Assembly: GCF_000160855.1 (NCBI RefSeq)
Contig: NZ_GG700753.1
Coordinates: 179,565 to 186,832 of the forward strand
Direction: 5' to 3'
DNA length: 7,268 bases
Source of the DNA: Lactobacillus helveticus DSM 20075 = CGMCC 1.1877
Lineage (GTDB): Bacteria > Bacillota > Bacilli > Lactobacillales > Lactobacillaceae
The notes under the pieces are model-generated. The model was not told the origin of the DNA. It made no database searches and saw only the letters and a list, made by a program, of their open reading frames with translations. Both the position numbers and the translations under genes were made by a program. Below, piece by piece: positions 5,700 to 7,268 of this stretch. Each line of letters starts with the position of its first letter. Position 1 is the stretch's first letter.

Positions 5700-6893
5700 T
5701 CATTTTAATTTATTAGCTATCTTTTTTATTAAAGCTACTGCAATTTCCTGTTTAGTCATCAATGGCCATTTTTCTATCTTTGTATTGTTTTGCAAAATAA
5801 CGACTTGATCTTTATCATTGCCAAAAACATTATTTGAAACGTCATTGGCCACAATCATGTCTGCTCCTTTGTTCTTTAGCTTCTTTTCTGCATTTTTAAG
5901 CAAATCATTTGTTTCAGCTGCAAAGCCAACTACTACTTGGTTAGCCTTCTTATGACTAGAAACTTCATGCAAAATATCTTTAGTTTTTACTAAAGTTAAA
6001 GATAACGTATCTTGCTCAGGATTCTTCTTTAACTTGTGATCGGCAACTTTTTCCATTCGCCAATCTGCCACGGCAGCAGCCATGATTAAAACATCTGCAT
6101 GCTGAAATTTATCTTCAACAGCCTTGAGCATTGCCTCACTGCTTGATGCATGAATTAATTCAATATTGTTTGCCTTAGGAAGAGGAATTGTAACATTACC
6201 ATAAATCAGTTTTACCTGTGCTCCAGCTTCTGCGGCCTTTTGTGCAATAGCAATTCCCATTTTTCCACTTGAACGATTACCAATAAAACGAACTGGATCA
6301 ATTGCTTCTTGTGTACCGCCAGCCGTCACTACGATCGTTTTATTTTTCAAGATCTTGTTTTCATCCAAAATATCTTGCACCCAAGCCGTAATATCTTCCG
6401 GTTCAGGCATTCTGCCCTTTGCAGCATAGCCTTCAGCTAGCATTCCAGTTGCGGGCTCCATCACATGAACACCGTCACCTTTTAAAAGCGCTATATTACG
6501 CTGGGTTGCAGGATTATTCCACATTTGATCATTCATAGCTGGCACGACTAATTTGGGCGCTTTTGTTGCCAAAATAGTCGTACTGGCTGTATCATCTGCA
6601 ATTCCATTAGCCATTTTGCTAATAAAGTTTGCAGTAGCAGGTACAATTAAAGCCAATTGACTCCAGCGTGCTAAATGAACATGAGGGATGCTTGCTTCAT
6701 TTGCTTTCTCCCATAAATCATCTAAAACTGGATATTTTGTTAAAGCGGCTAAAGTATTAGTCGTTACAAAATGCTCCGCATTTTTGGTCATTACTATTCG
6801 AACTTCATGTCCTTGTTTTTCTAAATTGCGAACGACTTGAACAGCCTTATAAGCTGCAATTCCACCTGTTAAATAAACCGTTACTCGTGTCAT
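5700..6893 (-). CDS. coaBC: Bifunctional phosphopantothenoylcysteine decarboxylase / phosphopantothenate-cysteine ligase
   Basis: This 397-residue fusion enzyme catalyses two successive steps of coenzyme A synthesis: joining cysteine to 4'-phosphopantothenate (CoaB) and decarboxylating the product to 4'-phosphopantetheine (CoaC, FMN-dependent). The N-terminal CoaC domain (about residues 1-175) shows Thr-Gly-Gly-Ile-Ala-Ala-Tyr-Lys at 9-16, the active-site His71 in Pro-His-Val-His-Leu, Pro-Ala-Thr-Ala-Asn at 85-89, and Pro-Ala-Met-Asn-Asp-Gln-Met-Trp at 118-125. In the substrate clamp, the usual Ala-Cys-Gly is Ala-Glu-Gly (Glu154), so the normal catalytic Cys is absent. The CoaB domain (about 183-397) has Thr-Ala-Gly-Gly-Thr at 190-194, Asn206 with Ser-Ser-Gly-Lys-Met, Ala-Ala-Val-Ala-Asp at 273-277 and the Lys-Leu-Lys-Lys segment at 287-290. 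The start ATG 6893-6891 is chosen because AAAGGA (6908-6903) lies nine bases upstream; an ATG at 6920 has no such site. Confidence 0.95.
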   Translation of the reverse strand: MTRVTVYLTGGIAAYKAVQVVRNLEKQGHEVRIVMTKNAEHFVTTNTLAALTKYPVLDDLWEKANEASIPHVHLARWSQLALIVPATANFISKMANGIADDTASTTILATKAPKLVVPAMNDQMWNNPATQRNIALLKGDGVHVMEPATGMLAEGYAAKGRMPEPEDITAWVQDILDENKILKNKTIVVTAGGTQEAIDPVRFIGNRSSGKMGIAIAQKAAEAGAQVKLIYGNVTIPLPKANNIELIHASSSEAMLKAVEDKFQHADVLIMAAAVADWRMEKVADHKLKKNPEQDTLSLTLVKTKDILHEVSSHKKANQVVVGFAAETNDLLKNAEKKLKNKGADMIVANDVSNNVFGNDKDQVVILQNNTKIEKWPLMTKQEIAVALIKKIANKLK

Positions 6894-6928
6894 TTTACTT
6901 GTTCCTTTTTTTAAAATCATTTATTTTC

Positions 6929-6995
6929 ATTTTATCTCATTCCAGAAAATAGTAGAGTAGTTTAGAGAAAAAAATAAAAAAGTGAGATTTATAAT
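6929..6995. promoter_or_regulatory. Divergent promoter region between coaBC and the lipoprotein-like gene
   Basis: For coaBC on the minus strand, TAAAAT at 6934-6929 could be a -10 box about 36 bases before the start; no good -35 partner is visible. On the + strand TATAAT at 6990-6995 is a perfect -10 hexamer, again without a clear -35 box at the right distance. The region is too AT-rich for a firm call. Confidence 0.3.
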
Positions 6996-7006
6996 TTATA
7001 GTAAAG

Positions 7007-7238
7007 GTGATAGTTTCTTGTCTACTATTGATTACCCTTTCATCCTGTAGTTTTAATAAACAAGCAACTTCATATCCCAAAGTTAAAACAATTAAAGTAG
7101 TTGACGAACCGATTTTTCTTAAAAAGCCTCAAACTTAATAAAGTGCTTCCTTATTCGCCATTAAGATTATAAGATTTACCTACCAAGAAAACGATCTATA
7201 TTAATCCAAACCAGGTTTTGGAGCATTCAAAGAAATGA
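7007..7238 (+). pseudogene. Probable remnant of a small lipoprotein gene
   Basis: From a GTG at 7007 a 43-residue frame reads a short hydrophobic stretch ending in Leu-Ser-Ser-Cys, a good lipobox for lipid attachment, then a hydrophilic part with Tyr-Pro-Lys-Val-Lys-Thr-Ile-Lys, and stops at 7136-7138. The signal segment is unusually short; in frame upstream an ATA at 6998 followed by Val-Lys stands where a normal ATG start would fit. After the stop, coherent sequence seems to continue one frame over (Lys-Val-Leu-Pro-Tyr-Ser-Pro), broken by TAA at 7170-7172, and ends with Tyr-Ile-Asn-Pro-Asn-Gln at about 7197-7214 and TGA at 7236-7238, inside a terminator stem. This suggests a decayed gene for a small surface lipoprotein of about 75 residues. 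It could also be a genuine 43-residue lipoprotein, or chance. I do not recognise a family. Confidence 0.4.
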
Positions 7239-7257
7239 TTAGGTTCATTTCTTTTTT
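7229..7257 (+). terminator. Rho-independent terminator after the lipoprotein-like frame
   Basis: Arms 7229-7238 and 7245-7254 pair perfectly over ten bases around a six-base loop and run into six T bases at 7252-7257. The position supports the idea that a + strand gene ended just here. Confidence 0.75.
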
Positions 7258-7268
7258 AATTTGCATAT

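Noticed and set aside
6891..6920. An earlier coaBC start at ATG 6920
   Set aside because: No ribosome binding site precedes it, whereas ATG 6893 has AAAGGA nine bases upstream and gives the N-terminus typical of the family.
1..7268. CRISPR array, tRNA/rRNA, riboswitch or phage-related module
   Set aside because: No regularly spaced repeats, cloverleaf-like segments, long conserved leader or phage genes were found on reading both strands.

Overview
This 7.3 kb window looks like chromosome of a low-GC lactic acid bacterium, most likely a Lactobacillus of the acidophilus/crispatus/helveticus group. The evidence is the AT-rich base composition, AGAGG/AAGGA-type ribosome binding sites, short A/T-flanked terminator hairpins, and a gene set typical of these species: a DedA-family membrane protein, an APC amino acid permease, a D-2-hydroxyacid dehydrogenase, a Cof-type HAD phosphatase, an aldo/keto reductase and fused CoaBC. 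The mix of an insertion sequence with several broken genes resembles a decaying genome such as L. helveticus. The species is an inference from recognition, not from a database search.

Layout, left to right. Positions 1-507 hold the C-terminal half of an IS4-type transposase that enters from outside the window and is visibly more GC-rich than its neighbours. Then follow, on the + strand, a dedA-family gene broken by one frameshift (646-1258), a hairpin terminator, and an intact 461-residue amino acid permease (1358-2743). A bidirectional terminator separates the permease from a convergent minus-strand block. Read in its own direction, that block is an intact aldo/keto reductase (5528-4692), a Cof/HAD phosphatase split by an in-frame stop (4645-3833), and a D-2-hydroxyacid dehydrogenase with three apparent single-base indels (3769-2805). 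Further right, also on the minus strand, is intact coaBC (6893-5700). Divergent from it is a short lipoprotein-like reading frame that appears degenerate (7007-7238) and ends in a clear terminator.

How the parts relate. CoaBC supplies two consecutive steps of coenzyme A synthesis from pantothenate and is the one clearly essential-type gene here; it is intact. The permease is also intact. The three minus-strand genes 5528-2805 are closely spaced and co-oriented and could have formed a small reductase/phosphatase/dehydrogenase operon whose two distal members are now broken. No CRISPR array, tRNA, rRNA, phage module or recognisable defence system was seen. I find no convincing new biological system. 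The most notable points are the concentration of gene lesions, the replacement of the usual catalytic cysteine of the CoaC domain by glutamate, and an 8-bp tandem duplication between the ribosome binding site and the GTG start of the aldo/keto reductase.
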